From NCBI RefSeq assembly GCF_011301715.1, contig NZ_CP049870.1, forward strand, positions 1,736,001-1,800,000: a stretch of 64,000 nucleotides of DNA, in the 5' to 3' direction. Shown here piece by piece: positions 38,202 through 47,194 of the stretch (position 1 is the first letter of the stretch; the number at the start of each line of letters is the position of its first letter). The position numbers and the translations under genes were made by a program. A model generated the notes under the pieces. It did no database searches and was not told where the DNA came from. It saw only the letters and a list, made by a program, of their open reading frames with translations. The DNA comes from Sphingomonas sp. HDW15A. Lineage in GTDB: Bacteria > Pseudomonadota > Alphaproteobacteria > Sphingomonadales > Sphingomonadaceae.

Positions 38202-39563
38202 TTATTGCGCCTTCGATCCGAACGGATTTTTCGAAGCCCGCAGATTGAGGCGGAGCGGGACGGGACCGATCTTGAGGTCGCGGCGCATCGAATTGAGCAG
38301 ATAGCGTTCGTAGCTTCCGGGAAGCTCGTCGACCCGGTTGCCGAAGATGACGAACGTCGGCGGGCGCGACTTCACCTGGGTGATGTAGCGAAGCTTGATT
38401 CGCTTGCCGCCGGGTGCGGGTGGCGGATTGGCCTCGATCGCGCGCGCGAACCAGCGATTGAGCTCACCAGTGCCGACCCGCATGCTCCATGCGTCGCGAA
38501 GCTCGAAGGCGGCGTTGATCAGCTGGTCGATGCCCTTGCCGGTCTTGCCGCTGACGGTGAGGACATAGACCCCTTTCAGTTGGCTCAGGCCCTCTTCGAG
38601 CGCGGCCTTGACCCCGTTGAACAGGCTGGATGCATGTTCGGCGACATCCCACTTGTTGAGCGCGATAATGAGCGCCCGTCCTTCCTCGATCACTTGGTCG
38701 GCGATCTTGAGGTCCTGCGCTTCGAGTCCGCGCGTGGCGTCGAGCAGCAGGACAACGACTTCCGCCATGTCGATCGCGCGGCGCGTGTCGGCGGCACTCA
38801 GTTTTTCCAGCTTGTCGTCGATCTTGGCGCGTTTCCTGAGGCCCGCCGTATCGACCAGCGTCACGTCCCGGCCCTGCCATTGCCAATCGATCGAGATGCT
38901 GTCGCGGGTAATGCCGGCTTCCGGCCCAGTGATCATCCGGTCCTCGCCGAGCATCTTGTTGACGAGCGTCGACTTGCCGGCGTTTGGGCGGCCGACGATC
39001 GCCAGCTTCAAGGGTCCGAGGGGCCTTTCCTCGCCATCGTCCGGCTCTGCGGCTTCGTCCTCTTCACGCTCGACGAAGGGTCGAATGGCTTCGAACAGGT
39101 CGACGAGGCCCTCGCCATGCTCGGCGGACAAGGCGAACGGCTCGCCCATGCCAAGCGCATAGGCTTCCATCCGCCCGGCCTCCCCCGCCCGACCTTCGGC
39201 CTTGTTGGCGGCGAGGATGACCGGAGTCTTGCTGCCGCGAAGCCAGCGGGCGATTTCCTCATCGAGCGGGGTCAGCCCTTCGCGAGCGTCGATCACGAAA
39301 AGCGCGACATCGGCGGCTTCGACTGCCGCCTCGGTCTGCACCCGCATCCGGCCGGGAAGCGACTGGGCGTCCTCGTCCTCGAAGCCGGCAGTATCCATCA
39401 CCCGGAACTTGAGGCCGAGAAGCTCGGCATCGCCCTCGCGCCGGTCGCGGGTCACGCCCGGGCGGTCGTCGACCAGCGCAACGCGCTTGCCGACCAGCCT
39501 GTTGAATAGGGTCGATTTGCCGACATTGGGACGGCCGACGATGGCGACGACTGGGAGGGGCAT
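38202..39563 (-). CDS. der: Ribosome-associated GTPase Der (EngA)
   Basis: Der is a double-GTPase needed for 50S subunit assembly. Two G domains are visible: the first with VAIVGRPNVGKSTLFNRLVG and DTAGFEDE, the second with LAIVGRPNAGKSTLVNKMLG and DTAGLRKRAKI, then NKWD and the C-terminal KH-like domain. An acidic stretch (EREEDEAAEPDDGEE) links the two G domains. ATG 39563 gives 453 residues; an ATG five codons upstream is possible. It is divergent from the next membrane-protein gene. Confidence 0.97.
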   Translation of the reverse strand: MPLPVVAIVGRPNVGKSTLFNRLVGKRVALVDDRPGVTRDRREGDAELLGLKFRVMDTAGFEDEDAQSLPGRMRVQTEAAVEAADVALFVIDAREGLTPLDEEIARWLRGSKTPVILAANKAEGRAGEAGRMEAYALGMGEPFALSAEHGEGLVDLFEAIRPFVEREEDEAAEPDDGEERPLGPLKLAIVGRPNAGKSTLVNKMLGEDRMITGPEAGITRDSISIDWQWQGRDVTLVDTAGLRKRAKIDDKLEKLSAADTRRAIDMAEVVVLLLDATRGLEAQDLKIADQVIEEGRALIIALNKWDVAEHASSLFNGVKAALEEGLSQLKGVYVLTVSGKTGKGIDQLINAAFELRDAWSMRVGTGELNRWFARAIEANPPPAPGGKRIKLRYITQVKSRPPTFVIFGNRVDELPGSYERYLLNSMRRDLKIGPVPLRLNLRASKNPFGSKAQ

Positions 39564-39667
39564 ATGTGCGAAGCGCACTGCCCGCCCCCGCTCCCGGGGT
39601 CAACCGACGCTTGCACCGAAGGTGGAACGCCGTCACCTTCGCGCCTGTCAAAACGAGGGGGCAGACG

Positions 39668-40096
39668 ATGGACGAAGACAATCGAGCAGGCGCGCCGCGC
39701 TGGTTTACCTTGGCGGCGCTGGGCGCTCTGGCCTGGGAGCTTATCGGCTGCGCGATGTACCTCATGCAGGTCAGCGTCGACCCGGCGGCCCTGCCGGCCG
39801 ACCAGCGGCAGATGTGGGACGCGACCCCCGTTTGGATGACCGGGGCCTACGCCCTCGCCGTCTGGATCGGGCTGGTTGCCGCCATCCTCTTGCTGATGCG
39901 CCGCAAGCTGGCCGAGCCGCTGCTGCTCGTTTCGCTAATTGCTGTCGTCGTGCAATTTTCCGGCCTGTTGACCGTACCCGCGCTTCGCAACCTGGTCGGT
40001 TCGGACATGCTGTTCCTGCCCTTCCTGATCGTCGTGGTCTGCGGCGTGATCTGGCACTTCGCCCGCCGCGCTCGCCGCTCGGGCTGGCTGCACTAA
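39668..40096 (+). CDS. Four-span membrane protein, unknown
   Basis: A 142-residue product from ATG 39668 with four predicted membrane helices (about 14-33, 55-78, 84-104, 112-132). The first contains WELIGCAMYLMQV, a pattern shared by small membrane proteins in sphingomonads that are sometimes labelled sugar transporter without evidence. Frame upstream of 39668 is mostly der leader sequence. Followed by a strong hairpin shared with the convergent gene. Confidence 0.65.
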   Translation: MDEDNRAGAPRWFTLAALGALAWELIGCAMYLMQVSVDPAALPADQRQMWDATPVWMTGAYALAVWIGLVAAILLLMRRKLAEPLLLVSLIAVVVQFSGLLTVPALRNLVGSDMLFLPFLIVVVCGVIWHFARRARRSGWLH

Positions 40097-40105
40097 ACGG
40101 AAAGC

Positions 40106-40134
40106 GCGCCCGCGCCAGGGGAAGACGCGGGCGC
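40106..40134. terminator. Bidirectional hairpin between convergent genes
   Basis: Perfect 9-bp stem GCGCCCGCG (40106-40114) and CGCGGGCGC (40126-40134) with an 11-nt loop, midway between two convergent genes. There is no clear T tract on either side, so efficiency as an intrinsic terminator is uncertain. Confidence 0.5.
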
Positions 40135-40156
40135 ACCGAGGAAGATCGTTTCGCTC

Positions 40157-40480
40157 TTACCAGCCCTTCATGCCGGTCATTTTCGACTGGCGTGTCCGTT
40201 GCTTTTTCTTGGCCTTCTTCACCTCGCCCGGCGGGGTGGCTTCGGCAGCAGCCGCGGCATCAGCCGTTTGAGTCGCTTCGGCGGCTGGCGTGGCGGGTTC
40301 TGCTGGCGTGGCCGGTTCTGCTGGCGTGGCCGGTTCTGCTGGCGTGGCCGGTTCTGCCGGGGTGGCCGAATCGGCGGGCGTCGCAGCCTGAGGGTCGGCG
40401 GCGGACGCCCCCTGTTGAGCGAAGACGGCACCAGCGCTGCTCAGCGCAGCGACCGCGAGCACAATACGAATTAGGGCCAT
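40157..40480 (-). CDS. Secreted Ala/Pro/Thr-repeat protein with basic tail
   Basis: The 107-residue product begins with a signal peptide (MALIRIVLAVAALSSAGAVF, cleavage likely after AQ). The mature part is low complexity with tandem TPAEPA hexapeptides, then a lysine/arginine-rich end (KKAKKKQRTRQSK). The repeats are encoded by 18-bp DNA repeats. Such proteins may act as flexible spacers binding anionic surfaces, but no function can be assigned. Lies divergent from panB. Confidence 0.7.
   Translation of the reverse strand: MALIRIVLAVAALSSAGAVFAQQGASAADPQAATPADSATPAEPATPAEPATPAEPATPAEPATPAAEATQTADAAAAAEATPPGEVKKAKKKQRTRQSKMTGMKGW
40287..40358. repeat. Tandem 18-bp repeat, four copies plus a degenerate fifth
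   Basis: Units of GGCGTGGCCGGTTCTGCT follow each other at 40287, 40305, 40323 and 40341, with one or no mismatches, and a decayed copy at 40359. They are in frame and encode the TPAEPA repeats of the secreted protein on the minus strand. Copy number may vary by slippage. Confidence 0.9.
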
Positions 40481-40626
40481 GCGAAACCTTTCTCAGCAAT
40501 TTGGCGTAAATCGGCCGAGGATGCTGCAAGGATTACGCATCTACGTCCATAACTTTCCTTCGTTGTCGGCAAGACGTGGCCGTGACCGGACTGGTTGTGC
40601 ATCGCACCAGCCGCTAGAAGGACCGA

Positions 40627-41496
40627 ATGTCCACTTTCACCATCGATACGGCGACCAGCCGGGCGACCCCCTCGCCGGTTCCTGGAAAGCGCATGACGGT
40701 GCCCGCGATCCGGGCGCGCAAGGTCGACGGGGAGACCGCCGAGCCGGTCGTCATGCTGACCGCCTACACGATGCGCTATGCGCAATTGCTCGACCCGCAT
40801 TGCGAGATCCTGCTGGTCGGCGACAGCCTTGGACAGGTGATCTACGGCCTTCCGTCGACCGTTCCGGTCACGCTGGAAATGATGTGCGCGCACGGCGCCG
40901 CTGTCGTGCGCGGAAGCTGGCACGCGCTGGTCGCGGTCGACATGCCTTTCGGCAGCTATGAAGGCTCGCCCGAACGGGCGTTCGCCAGCGCAAGCCGGAT
41001 CTTGAAGGAAACCGGCTGCGCGGCAGTGAAGCTGGAGGGCGGCGAGGCGATGGCCGACACCATTGCTTTCCTGACCGGCCGGGGAATTCCCGTCATCGGT
41101 CATGTCGGCCTCACTCCTCAGGCCGTCAACGTGCTCGGCGGCTATGGCGCGCGGGGGAAATCCGATGCCGAAGCGAAAAAGATCGTCGGCGACGCCAATG
41201 CGGTCGCCCAGGCCGGCGCTTTCTGCGTCGTCGTGGAAGGCGTGATGGAATCGATCGCCGACAAGGTGACGAAGGCGATCGACGTTCCGACCATCGGCAT
41301 CGGCGCTTCCGCAAATTGCGACGGCCAAGTGCTGGTGACCGAGGACATGCTCGGCCTGTTCGAGCGGACTCCGCGCTTCGTCAAACGCTATGCGAATCTG
41401 GCGAGCGAAATCGGCGCCGCCGCTGCCGCCTATCGCGAGGAAGTGCGGGCTCGCACCTTCCCGACCGCCGAGCAGACGTATCGGCCGAAGATCTGA
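40627..41496 (+). CDS. panB: 3-methyl-2-oxobutanoate hydroxymethyltransferase
   Basis: PanB makes ketopantoate from 2-oxoisovalerate and methylene-tetrahydrofolate in pantothenate synthesis. The 289-residue product has the (beta/alpha)8 landmarks: [65 protein letters not shown] and [18 protein letters not shown]. The ATG at 40627 is the first in frame. One base separates its stop from the next small gene. panC and panD are not present. Confidence 0.96.
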   Translation: MSTFTIDTATSRATPSPVPGKRMTVPAIRARKVDGETAEPVVMLTAYTMRYAQLLDPHCEILLVGDSLGQVIYGLPSTVPVTLEMMCAHGAAVVRGSWHALVAVDMPFGSYEGSPERAFASASRILKETGCAAVKLEGGEAMADTIAFLTGRGIPVIGHVGLTPQAVNVLGGYGARGKSDAEAKKIVGDANAVAQAGAFCVVVEGVMESIADKVTKAIDVPTIGIGASANCDGQVLVTEDMLGLFERTPRFVKRYANLASEIGAAAAAYREEVRARTFPTAEQTYRPKI

Positions 41497-41497
41497 A

Positions 41498-41824
41498 ATG
41501 AGTTACCGCGAATCGCGCTACAATCCTGATTACGACGGCGAGGCGGAACTGCCGGAAACTCCAAAACAGCGGCTCGCGAAGTGGATAGCTTTGCCGATTG
41601 CGCTACTGTTATTCCTATTCTTGCCTACCAACAGGACCTTCGCGGATAGCCAACTTGCGCTCCTTGTCTTGTGGGCAGCCCTAATCGCTCAGGTTGTTTT
41701 CGGGGCAGCATTTCCCTCTTATGCGCGCGCCCTTATTCGAAGTGAGGAGCCGCGAGCATTCTGGATGTTGATCGCCGTTCAAAACGCAGCGATTAGCGTT
41801 GTCACGTATCTTGTTCTGCACTGA
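41498..41824 (+). CDS. Small three-span membrane protein, unknown
   Basis: A 108-residue product starting one base after the panB stop, so probably coupled to it. A hydrophilic N-terminus (SYRESRYNPDYDGEAELPE) is followed by about three hydrophobic segments (about 30-47, 52-72, 88-108). The base composition in the second half is visibly less GC-rich than in neighbours, with more A/T-ending codons. No family recognised. Confidence 0.6.
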   Translation: MSYRESRYNPDYDGEAELPETPKQRLAKWIALPIALLLFLFLPTNRTFADSQLALLVLWAALIAQVVFGAAFPSYARALIRSEEPRAFWMLIAVQNAAISVVTYLVLH

Positions 41825-41940
41825 TGCTGCCCTTTGCCTTTCGTTCCTCCGCCCGCTAGACGCTCGCATCCGGCAAGCTTCCGTTCAGGCGGGGGAGGAA
41901 GCATGGCCCCTGTGACGTCCCGCCCATGAAGAGGTAATTT

Positions 41941-42654
41941 TTGGCTCTCCCTCCTTCGGATACCAACGAAGCCTTCCTGCGCGAGGTCGATGAGAACCTC
42001 CGCCGGGACCAGGCCGAACAGCTCCTCAAGAAAAACGCCCCGCTGATCGTCGGCGGCGTCCTTCTGCTGCTCGCGCTGGTGGCGGGCTACCTCTATTGGC
42101 ACAACCGTCAGCAGGAAGCCGCAGCGCGCGACAGCGAAACACTTGTTGCCGCGATGGAGGAAATCGGCGCCGGCCGCACGGGGGTCGACAAGAAGCTGGA
42201 CCCGCTGCTCGAAAGCTCCTCCGAAGGAATCGCCGCCCAGGCCAAGCTGACCAAGGCGGCGGTGCTGCTTTCCAAGGGCGACAAGACGGGGGCAATCGCG
42301 CTTTATCGCGGGCTTGCGGCGGACAGCGGCATCGCCCAGTCAACGCGCGACCTCGCGACCATCCGGATGACCGCTCTGGAATTCGACACGCTCGAGCCGG
42401 CGGCAGTCATCGCCCGGCTTGAGCCGCTGGCCAAGCCAGAGAGCGCCTGGTTCGGGAGTGCCGGCGAAATGACGGCGATGGCATTGCTCAAGCAGAACAA
42501 GACCGCCGAGGCCGGCCGCCTGTTCGCCGCGCTTGCCGGCAACAAGACCGTACCGATGACGATCCGCAGCCGTGCCGTCCAGATTGCCGGAACGCTCGGC
42601 GTGGACGCTTCTGCGGCGATCGACGATCTTTCCAAAGGACCACAATCCCGATGA
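41941..42654 (+). CDS. YfgM-like membrane-anchored TPR protein
   Basis: The 237-residue product has a cytoplasmic N-terminus (NEAFLREVDENLRRDQAEQL), one membrane helix (about 35-52) and a periplasmic helical-repeat region, the layout of the YfgM/DUF2133 family linked to the periplasmic chaperone network. The start is probably TTG 41941, with AGAGG nine bases upstream; no nearby ATG precedes the conserved start. It overlaps bamB by four bases (ATGA), a pairing conserved in many proteobacteria. Confidence 0.85.
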   Translation: MALPPSDTNEAFLREVDENLRRDQAEQLLKKNAPLIVGGVLLLLALVAGYLYWHNRQQEAAARDSETLVAAMEEIGAGRTGVDKKLDPLLESSSEGIAAQAKLTKAAVLLSKGDKTGAIALYRGLAADSGIAQSTRDLATIRMTALEFDTLEPAAVIARLEPLAKPESAWFGSAGEMTAMALLKQNKTAEAGRLFAALAGNKTVPMTIRSRAVQIAGTLGVDASAAIDDLSKGPQSR

Positions 42655-43979
42655 CGCTTCGTAATCGTAACCTCGTGCTGATCGTCAGCGCGTCCGCGCT
42701 GGTGACGGCCTGCAACCCGTTCAAGAAGGACAGGGTGGAAACGCCGACCGTCGGCGAGCGGGTTTCCGTCCTTGTCAACGAAATCGAGCTTCAGGTCGAT
42801 CCGGAGACCGCGGCAATGCCCATGGTCCTGCCCGAGGCCGTCGCCAACGAGGAATGGGCGCAGTCCGGCGGCAATGCTTACAAGTCGGTCGGCCATGTCG
42901 CGCTCGGCCAGGCGCTGGGAACGGCATGGACTGCGCGGATCGGCGAAGGCAACCACAGCGGCGCCCGGCTGGTTACCGGCCCCGTAGTCGGCGGCGGCCG
43001 GGTCTACACCATCGATACGCTAGGCGTGGTGCGCGCATTCGATACCCGCAATGGCGGCGAAATCTGGAGCGCGCGCTTCGGCGACGCAGGCAAGGACCGC
43101 GCCGTGCTCTACGGCGGCGGAGTCGCTTTCGATAACGGCCGCATCTACGCGACCAACGGTCTCGGTTACGTCGCAGCGCTCGACGCGGGAACCGGAGCGC
43201 CGATCTGGACGGTGAAGCCGGCCGGTCCGCTGCGCGGTGCGCCGACCGTGGTCGGCGACGCGCTTTACGTGATGAGCCAAGACAACCAGCTATTCTCCCT
43301 GAAGACGGCTGACGGCGCGACGAACTGGTCGAGCGCGGCGGCGCTGGAAATCGCCGGCGTGTTCGGCTCAGGCGCCCCTGCCGTGGCGCGCGGAACGGTG
43401 GTCGCCGGCTTCTCCTCGGGCGAGCTCAATGCCTACCGCTACGAAAATGGCCGCGTCGTCTGGCAGGATGCGTTGCAGCGCACGACCATGTCGACCAGCG
43501 TCGCTTCGCTTTCGGACGTCGACGCCGATCCAGTCATCGACGGCAACCAGGTGTTCGCGCTCGGCAAGGGCGGCCGAATGGTCGCGCTTGAACTGACCAG
43601 CGGCCAGCGCATCTGGGAGCAGAATGTCGGGAGCATCGCGACGCCGTGGGTCGCGGGCGACTGGGTGTTCGTTGCGACCGACGAAGGCAAGGTGCTGGCG
43701 ATGAGCCGCGCCAACGGCAAGATCCGTTGGCTTACCGAGCTCCGCCGCTGGCGGGACCAGGCCGGCAAGAAGGGTCCGATCTACTATTCGGGCCCGGTTC
43801 TGGCCGGCGGACGGCTGATCGTGGCCGGAACGAACGGCACGCTGATCAACATCGATCCGGCAACCGGCGTGGTTCAAAGCCAGACCGGTGCCGGCGACGG
43901 TGTCACCGCGCAGCCGGTTGTCGCCGGCTCGACGCTTTACATCCTCACCGAGGGTGGGCGGCTGATCGCGTACCGCTAG
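42651..43979 (+). CDS. bamB: Outer membrane protein assembly factor BamB
   Basis: BamB is the lipoprotein beta-propeller of the BAM complex inserting outer-membrane proteins. The 442-residue product has a lipobox ending at cysteine 21 (ALVTAC) and eight-bladed PQQ-like repeats, with the recurrent G-x-x-x-A-x-D-x-x-x-G-x-x-x-W pattern (for example VRAFDTRNGGEIWSARFG). Translationally coupled to the YfgM-like gene. A conserved partner, der, is nearby but on the other strand. Intact. Confidence 0.93.
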   Translation: MTLRNRNLVLIVSASALVTACNPFKKDRVETPTVGERVSVLVNEIELQVDPETAAMPMVLPEAVANEEWAQSGGNAYKSVGHVALGQALGTAWTARIGEGNHSGARLVTGPVVGGGRVYTIDTLGVVRAFDTRNGGEIWSARFGDAGKDRAVLYGGGVAFDNGRIYATNGLGYVAALDAGTGAPIWTVKPAGPLRGAPTVVGDALYVMSQDNQLFSLKTADGATNWSSAAALEIAGVFGSGAPAVARGTVVAGFSSGELNAYRYENGRVVWQDALQRTTMSTSVASLSDVDADPVIDGNQVFALGKGGRMVALELTSGQRIWEQNVGSIATPWVAGDWVFVATDEGKVLAMSRANGKIRWLTELRRWRDQAGKKGPIYYSGPVLAGGRLIVAGTNGTLINIDPATGVVQSQTGAGDGVTAQPVVAGSTLYILTEGGRLIAYR

Positions 43980-44033
43980 AGCCGCCAGGCGTAAGGCCCC
44001 GACAAGCGAAGCGTGGCGGGTTTCGGGCTCAGC

Positions 44034-44537
44034 CTAGATCGGACCGACGCTTAGGCCCTGACGGTAATTCAGGACGACGCTGATGCGGGTTGGCCCGTTG
44101 CCAACGCGCACGGCGGTCTGGCCGAAACTCGGCTTGGTGGTCAGCCCAAGCTTCGGATTGCGCGAAAAGGCCGCGCCATCGTTCCAGTCCGACTTGCGGT
44201 TGGCATTGGCATCGTGGCGAATCGCGGCCGAATAGGTGCCGGCGGATGGCAGTGGCAGACAGACGTCGACGCTGCGCCGGCCATTGAGCGGAACGTCGAC
44301 GCGCCCGGCCCACTTGCCCTTCTTGAGATGGTTCGAGGCGCCAGGGCCATAAGCCTGGACCCGGACCTTGCCGGACCCGTTCTTCAGGCCGGTCACGCGA
44401 ACCAGCAACGCCGGCTTGCTGCCTTCGCGGCATGTAGGGTCGTTGGGACTGGCCTCGCGCGGATCGGCGAAGGCCGGACCCGTGACCAACAGGGCTGCGG
44501 ACATGGCCGCAATGGCAGTGGGAAGTTTCCAGTTCAT
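44034..44537 (-). CDS. Secreted DUF2141 domain protein
   Basis: The 167-residue product has a signal peptide (MNWKLPTAIAAMSAALLVTG, cleavage near FADP) and a compact beta-rich domain with the DUF2141 pattern: LLVRVTGLKNGSGKVRVQAY, VCLPLPSAGTYSAAIRHDAN and NRKSDWNDGAAFSRNPKLGL. Two cysteines may form a disulfide. Function of the family is unknown. Transcribed away from bamB's end (convergent). Confidence 0.75.
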   Translation of the reverse strand: MNWKLPTAIAAMSAALLVTGPAFADPREASPNDPTCREGSKPALLVRVTGLKNGSGKVRVQAYGPGASNHLKKGKWAGRVDVPLNGRRSVDVCLPLPSAGTYSAAIRHDANANRKSDWNDGAAFSRNPKLGLTTKPSFGQTAVRVGNGPTRISVVLNYRQGLSVGPI

Positions 44538-44615
44538 GGCCGAAAAGCTAGCGAAACCGGGCTGAACCGGGTCTTACGAGGCCGTTCAGCAACAGTGCCG
44601 CGCCGAGTGTCAGGC

Positions 44616-45239
44616 TTAATCCAGCCCGATGCGGCGGCCGACGTGCCGGAAGAAGCGGCGGACCCGCTCATGCTTTTTCGTGCGTTCGAGGCCGCTCAGA
44701 TAGTTGAGCTGGAGCGAACGCCGCTCGCCTTCGAACGGCTTGTGCCCGTGCCAGCAGTTCGGAGTGACCTTGAACGCCAGCATGTTGCCGAGCAACGGCG
44801 GGACCTCGGCCACATAATCGTCGAGGTCGCTGCTATTCTTGAGGATGCGCAGACCTGTTTCCGACGACGCGGCTTCCTGCTCCTTGTTGAAATAGAGCAG
44901 GACGGTCACAGCCTTGGTCGGCGTGTCCGTATGAATGTTCCCGTCCGTCTTGCGGGCGTGACCGCGCAGGTTGATCTTGATGTCCAAACCATCGAGCGTG
45001 ACGTCGAATTTTTCGGCGATGACCGACCGAAACGCATCGCCCTTCAGTTCGTCAAGAAGGGCGGCGAAGGCCGGACCAGGCGAAGTGTCGGATGGGTTGA
45101 CCACCCCTGCCCGGCCGATCTTCGGGAAATCGGAAGCCACACGATCGACGGAATCGGCAAGGATCGCCTGTTCTACCGTGAAGAACGGATATGGCTTTTC
45201 CTGAACTTCGGCTGCGCGAATTCGGGCAAGGTCGAGCAT
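44616..45239 (-). CDS. 2-oxoglutarate/Fe(II)-dependent oxygenase
   Basis: The product (207 residues from ATG 45239; GTG 45245 possible) shows the double-stranded beta-helix iron site: HTD in NIHTDTPTKAVTVLLYFN, a distal histidine in CWHGHKPF and an arginine in GERRSLQLNYL that would bind 2-oxoglutarate. Related to small proline-hydroxylase-like oxygenases found near glycosylation or envelope genes. Substrate unknown and no obvious partner gene nearby. Confidence 0.8.
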   Translation of the reverse strand: MLDLARIRAAEVQEKPYPFFTVEQAILADSVDRVASDFPKIGRAGVVNPSDTSPGPAFAALLDELKGDAFRSVIAEKFDVTLDGLDIKINLRGHARKTDGNIHTDTPTKAVTVLLYFNKEQEAASSETGLRILKNSSDLDDYVAEVPPLLGNMLAFKVTPNCWHGHKPFEGERRSLQLNYLSGLERTKKHERVRRFFRHVGRRIGLD

Positions 45240-45290
45240 GGTCACGTCCGTGAAGTTAGTGTCTCGTCCTTGCCGAGAAAAGTGGCGGCT

Positions 45291-45641
45291 TCATGGCTTC
45301 CACTCGGTTTCGAACGCTTCGTTCGAGAAGCCGACCGTGACCTTGCCGCTTTCGTCCTCGACCACCGGCCGCTTGATGAGGCTGGGATTGGCTTCCATCA
45401 GCCGCACGGCCTTGTCGCGGTCGATGTCCGCCTTGTCGGGGTCGGAAAGCGCTCGGAATGTCGTCCCGCGCCGGTTGAGCAAGGTCTCCCAACCGGCGCT
45501 TTCCGCCCAGCGCTCAAGCATTTCGGCACTTACGCCGAGCTTCTTGAAGTCATGGAAGCGATAGTCGACGCCTTGGGCATCGAGCCACGCCCGCGCCTTC
45601 TTCACCGTGTCGCAATTGGGAATCCCGTGAAGCGTGATCAT
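45291..45641 (-). CDS. ArsC/Spx-family protein (YffB-like)
   Basis: The 116-residue product has the thioredoxin-like ArsC/Spx fold, with MITLHGIPNCDTVKKARAWL at the N-terminus and LIKRPVVEDESGKVTVGFSN near the end. The single active-site cysteine in IPNCDTVKKA and the arginine of KRP match the YffB subgroup rather than true arsenate reductases with a glutaredoxin CxxC. Substrate unclear; arsenate reductase naming would go beyond the evidence. Confidence 0.85.
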   Translation of the reverse strand: MITLHGIPNCDTVKKARAWLDAQGVDYRFHDFKKLGVSAEMLERWAESAGWETLLNRRGTTFRALSDPDKADIDRDKAVRLMEANPSLIKRPVVEDESGKVTVGFSNEAFETEWKP

Positions 45642-45679
45642 TCGGCGGCTATGCCTTCATCGCACCATTGGAACCAGAG

Positions 45680-46561
45680 CTAGTCGTCTCGCTTGGTGCC
45701 GACTGCCGACTTTCCTTCCTCCTGCCGTTCGATCGCCCGAGCGATATTCTGCCGTTGCTGGTCCGCAGTGCGATTGTTTTCCCGTTGTAGGTAGAAGCCG
45801 CTCAGCGCGTTGCGGTCGAACGACGACATGCGCAGCGGTGGGCCGTCGTCGTGGGAATGGAACAGCGACAGGATCGATGAGCGGTCGACATGCGGCGTTC
45901 GCCAGTTGACGTCGAGCATCAGGTGCATGGTCGCAAAATCGGCGAGCTGGCGCAGGCTCTTGCCGATTGTCGCCCGGCGGTCGATCACGACCAGGCCGGA
46001 TTCCATCTCTTCGCGGACGTTGGTGTAGAGGCGCGTCGCCGAGGCGAAACGCGACACTTTGTCCATATGGACGCCGTCCTTGGTGTACGTGTTCACCGTA
46101 TGCCAGCTGTAGGCGGCGCGGCGCGGCCCCGAAAACTGGTCGAACTCGCGCGGGCTCATGTTCATGAAGAAGCTCGGCTCCTCCTTGTTCAACGCCCAGA
46201 GCAATTCCTGCGGCTGGTCGATGAAGATGACGGCCGCGTTGACCGAGCATCCCTCCTTGCCGACCTTGCCGCCCGTCGCGACGATATTTTCGCGAATGAT
46301 TCGAGCCAGTATGGCGGTCCAGTCGGCCGGCATTCCGATCACCGCCGGACAAATCTCGTCCTCGAAGCGCGCGAGCTGGTCGCCCGTGGACTCGTCGATC
46401 ATGCGCCGAAGCTTCGTCACGACGGAAGGCCGATCCTCGGTGTCGCGCTGGCCCTGGACGACGATCGGTTCGTCGGCAGTAGCACCAGGCGCTTGAGCCG
46501 CGGCCGGCGCCACGAACGAAGTAATCAGGAAGGAAGCGGCAGCAAAATACAGCGGGCGCAT
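45680..46561 (-). CDS. Secreted protein, unknown function
   Basis: A product of about 293 residues from ATG 46561 (GGGGAT ribosome site) with a signal peptide (MRPLYFAAASFLITSFVAPA, cleavage near AAAQ). The mature part is mixed alpha/beta with two cysteines (ICPAVIG and KEGCSVNA) and the block FIDQPQELLWALNKEEPSFF. The pattern is seen in sphingomonad hypothetical proteins annotated without function. No catalytic motif recognised. Confidence 0.7.
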   Translation of the reverse strand: MRPLYFAAASFLITSFVAPAAAQAPGATADEPIVVQGQRDTEDRPSVVTKLRRMIDESTGDQLARFEDEICPAVIGMPADWTAILARIIRENIVATGGKVGKEGCSVNAAVIFIDQPQELLWALNKEEPSFFMNMSPREFDQFSGPRRAAYSWHTVNTYTKDGVHMDKVSRFASATRLYTNVREEMESGLVVIDRRATIGKSLRQLADFATMHLMLDVNWRTPHVDRSSILSLFHSHDDGPPLRMSSFDRNALSGFYLQRENNRTADQQRQNIARAIERQEEGKSAVGTKRDD

Positions 46562-46665
46562 CGAAACATCCCCTTTCACGCCAATGCCTATACTCCAATC
46601 TTACTAGGCCGTGATCCCGTCATTCTACGAACGGACTTTTGGCGGCTCCGCCTTGACCGAAGCCA

Positions 46666-47169
46666 TCAGGGGCTGTGACCGCCCTTGAGCTCGTAAAGAG
46701 GCTTGGCGAGGCTACTGTCCTGCTCATCGTAGAACCGTTGGAACGCATCGGTGAAAAGGTGCCGCCGGATGCTCCAGGCATCGCTTGCGCCCGGCATCGC
46801 CTTGGTATCGCGCAGAATGAGCACATTGGCCGACCACATCTTGCTGTCGATGAGACCGCGGCCCTGTTGAAGGTACAGTTCTTCCCAGATGCGCAAGACA
46901 TAGGTGAAGAAATTGACGAACTGGACGCGTTCGGGCTCGGTCAGGCTGGCGATCCCCTGGCGACTTCCGCGCGACCATAACTCCGCCAGCTGGGGATTTT
47001 CAGCGATGATCCTGCTGACGCTCTGGTGCTTGTCCATGTGATTGCGTTCCGCGGCTTCGCGGAGCATCTGGATGCCAAGGCGCGACTGGACGACGAGAAA
47101 CAAAACCGAGGCGACCACGGCCAGGTTGGCGACGATCTGGACGGCGTTCGCCGTTTCATTCCAATCCAT
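46666..47169 (-). CDS. Single-span membrane protein, DUF4760-like, unknown
   Basis: The 167-residue product has one N-terminal membrane helix (about 8-28, VQIVANLAVVASVLFLVVQS), then a helical region with the block NPQLAELWSRGSRQGIASLT and FFTYVLRIWEELYLQQGRGL. This combination is common in proteins of unknown function carrying DUF4760-type domains. Lies between the secreted unknown gene and guaA on the same strand, 25 bp upstream of the guaA end. Confidence 0.6.
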   Translation of the reverse strand: MDWNETANAVQIVANLAVVASVLFLVVQSRLGIQMLREAAERNHMDKHQSVSRIIAENPQLAELWSRGSRQGIASLTEPERVQFVNFFTYVLRIWEELYLQQGRGLIDSKMWSANVLILRDTKAMPGASDAWSIRRHLFTDAFQRFYDEQDSSLAKPLYELKGGHSP

Positions 47170-47194
47170 GCTTCCCCCTTTCAGCAGGGCAGGC

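Noticed and set aside
40287..40376. Regular repeats as a CRISPR array
   Set aside because: Units are contiguous, without spacers, and in frame within a coding region.
45291..45641. Arsenate reductase and an arsenic resistance locus
   Set aside because: No ars partner genes nearby and the sequence fits the YffB-like Spx/ArsC subgroup of unknown substrate.
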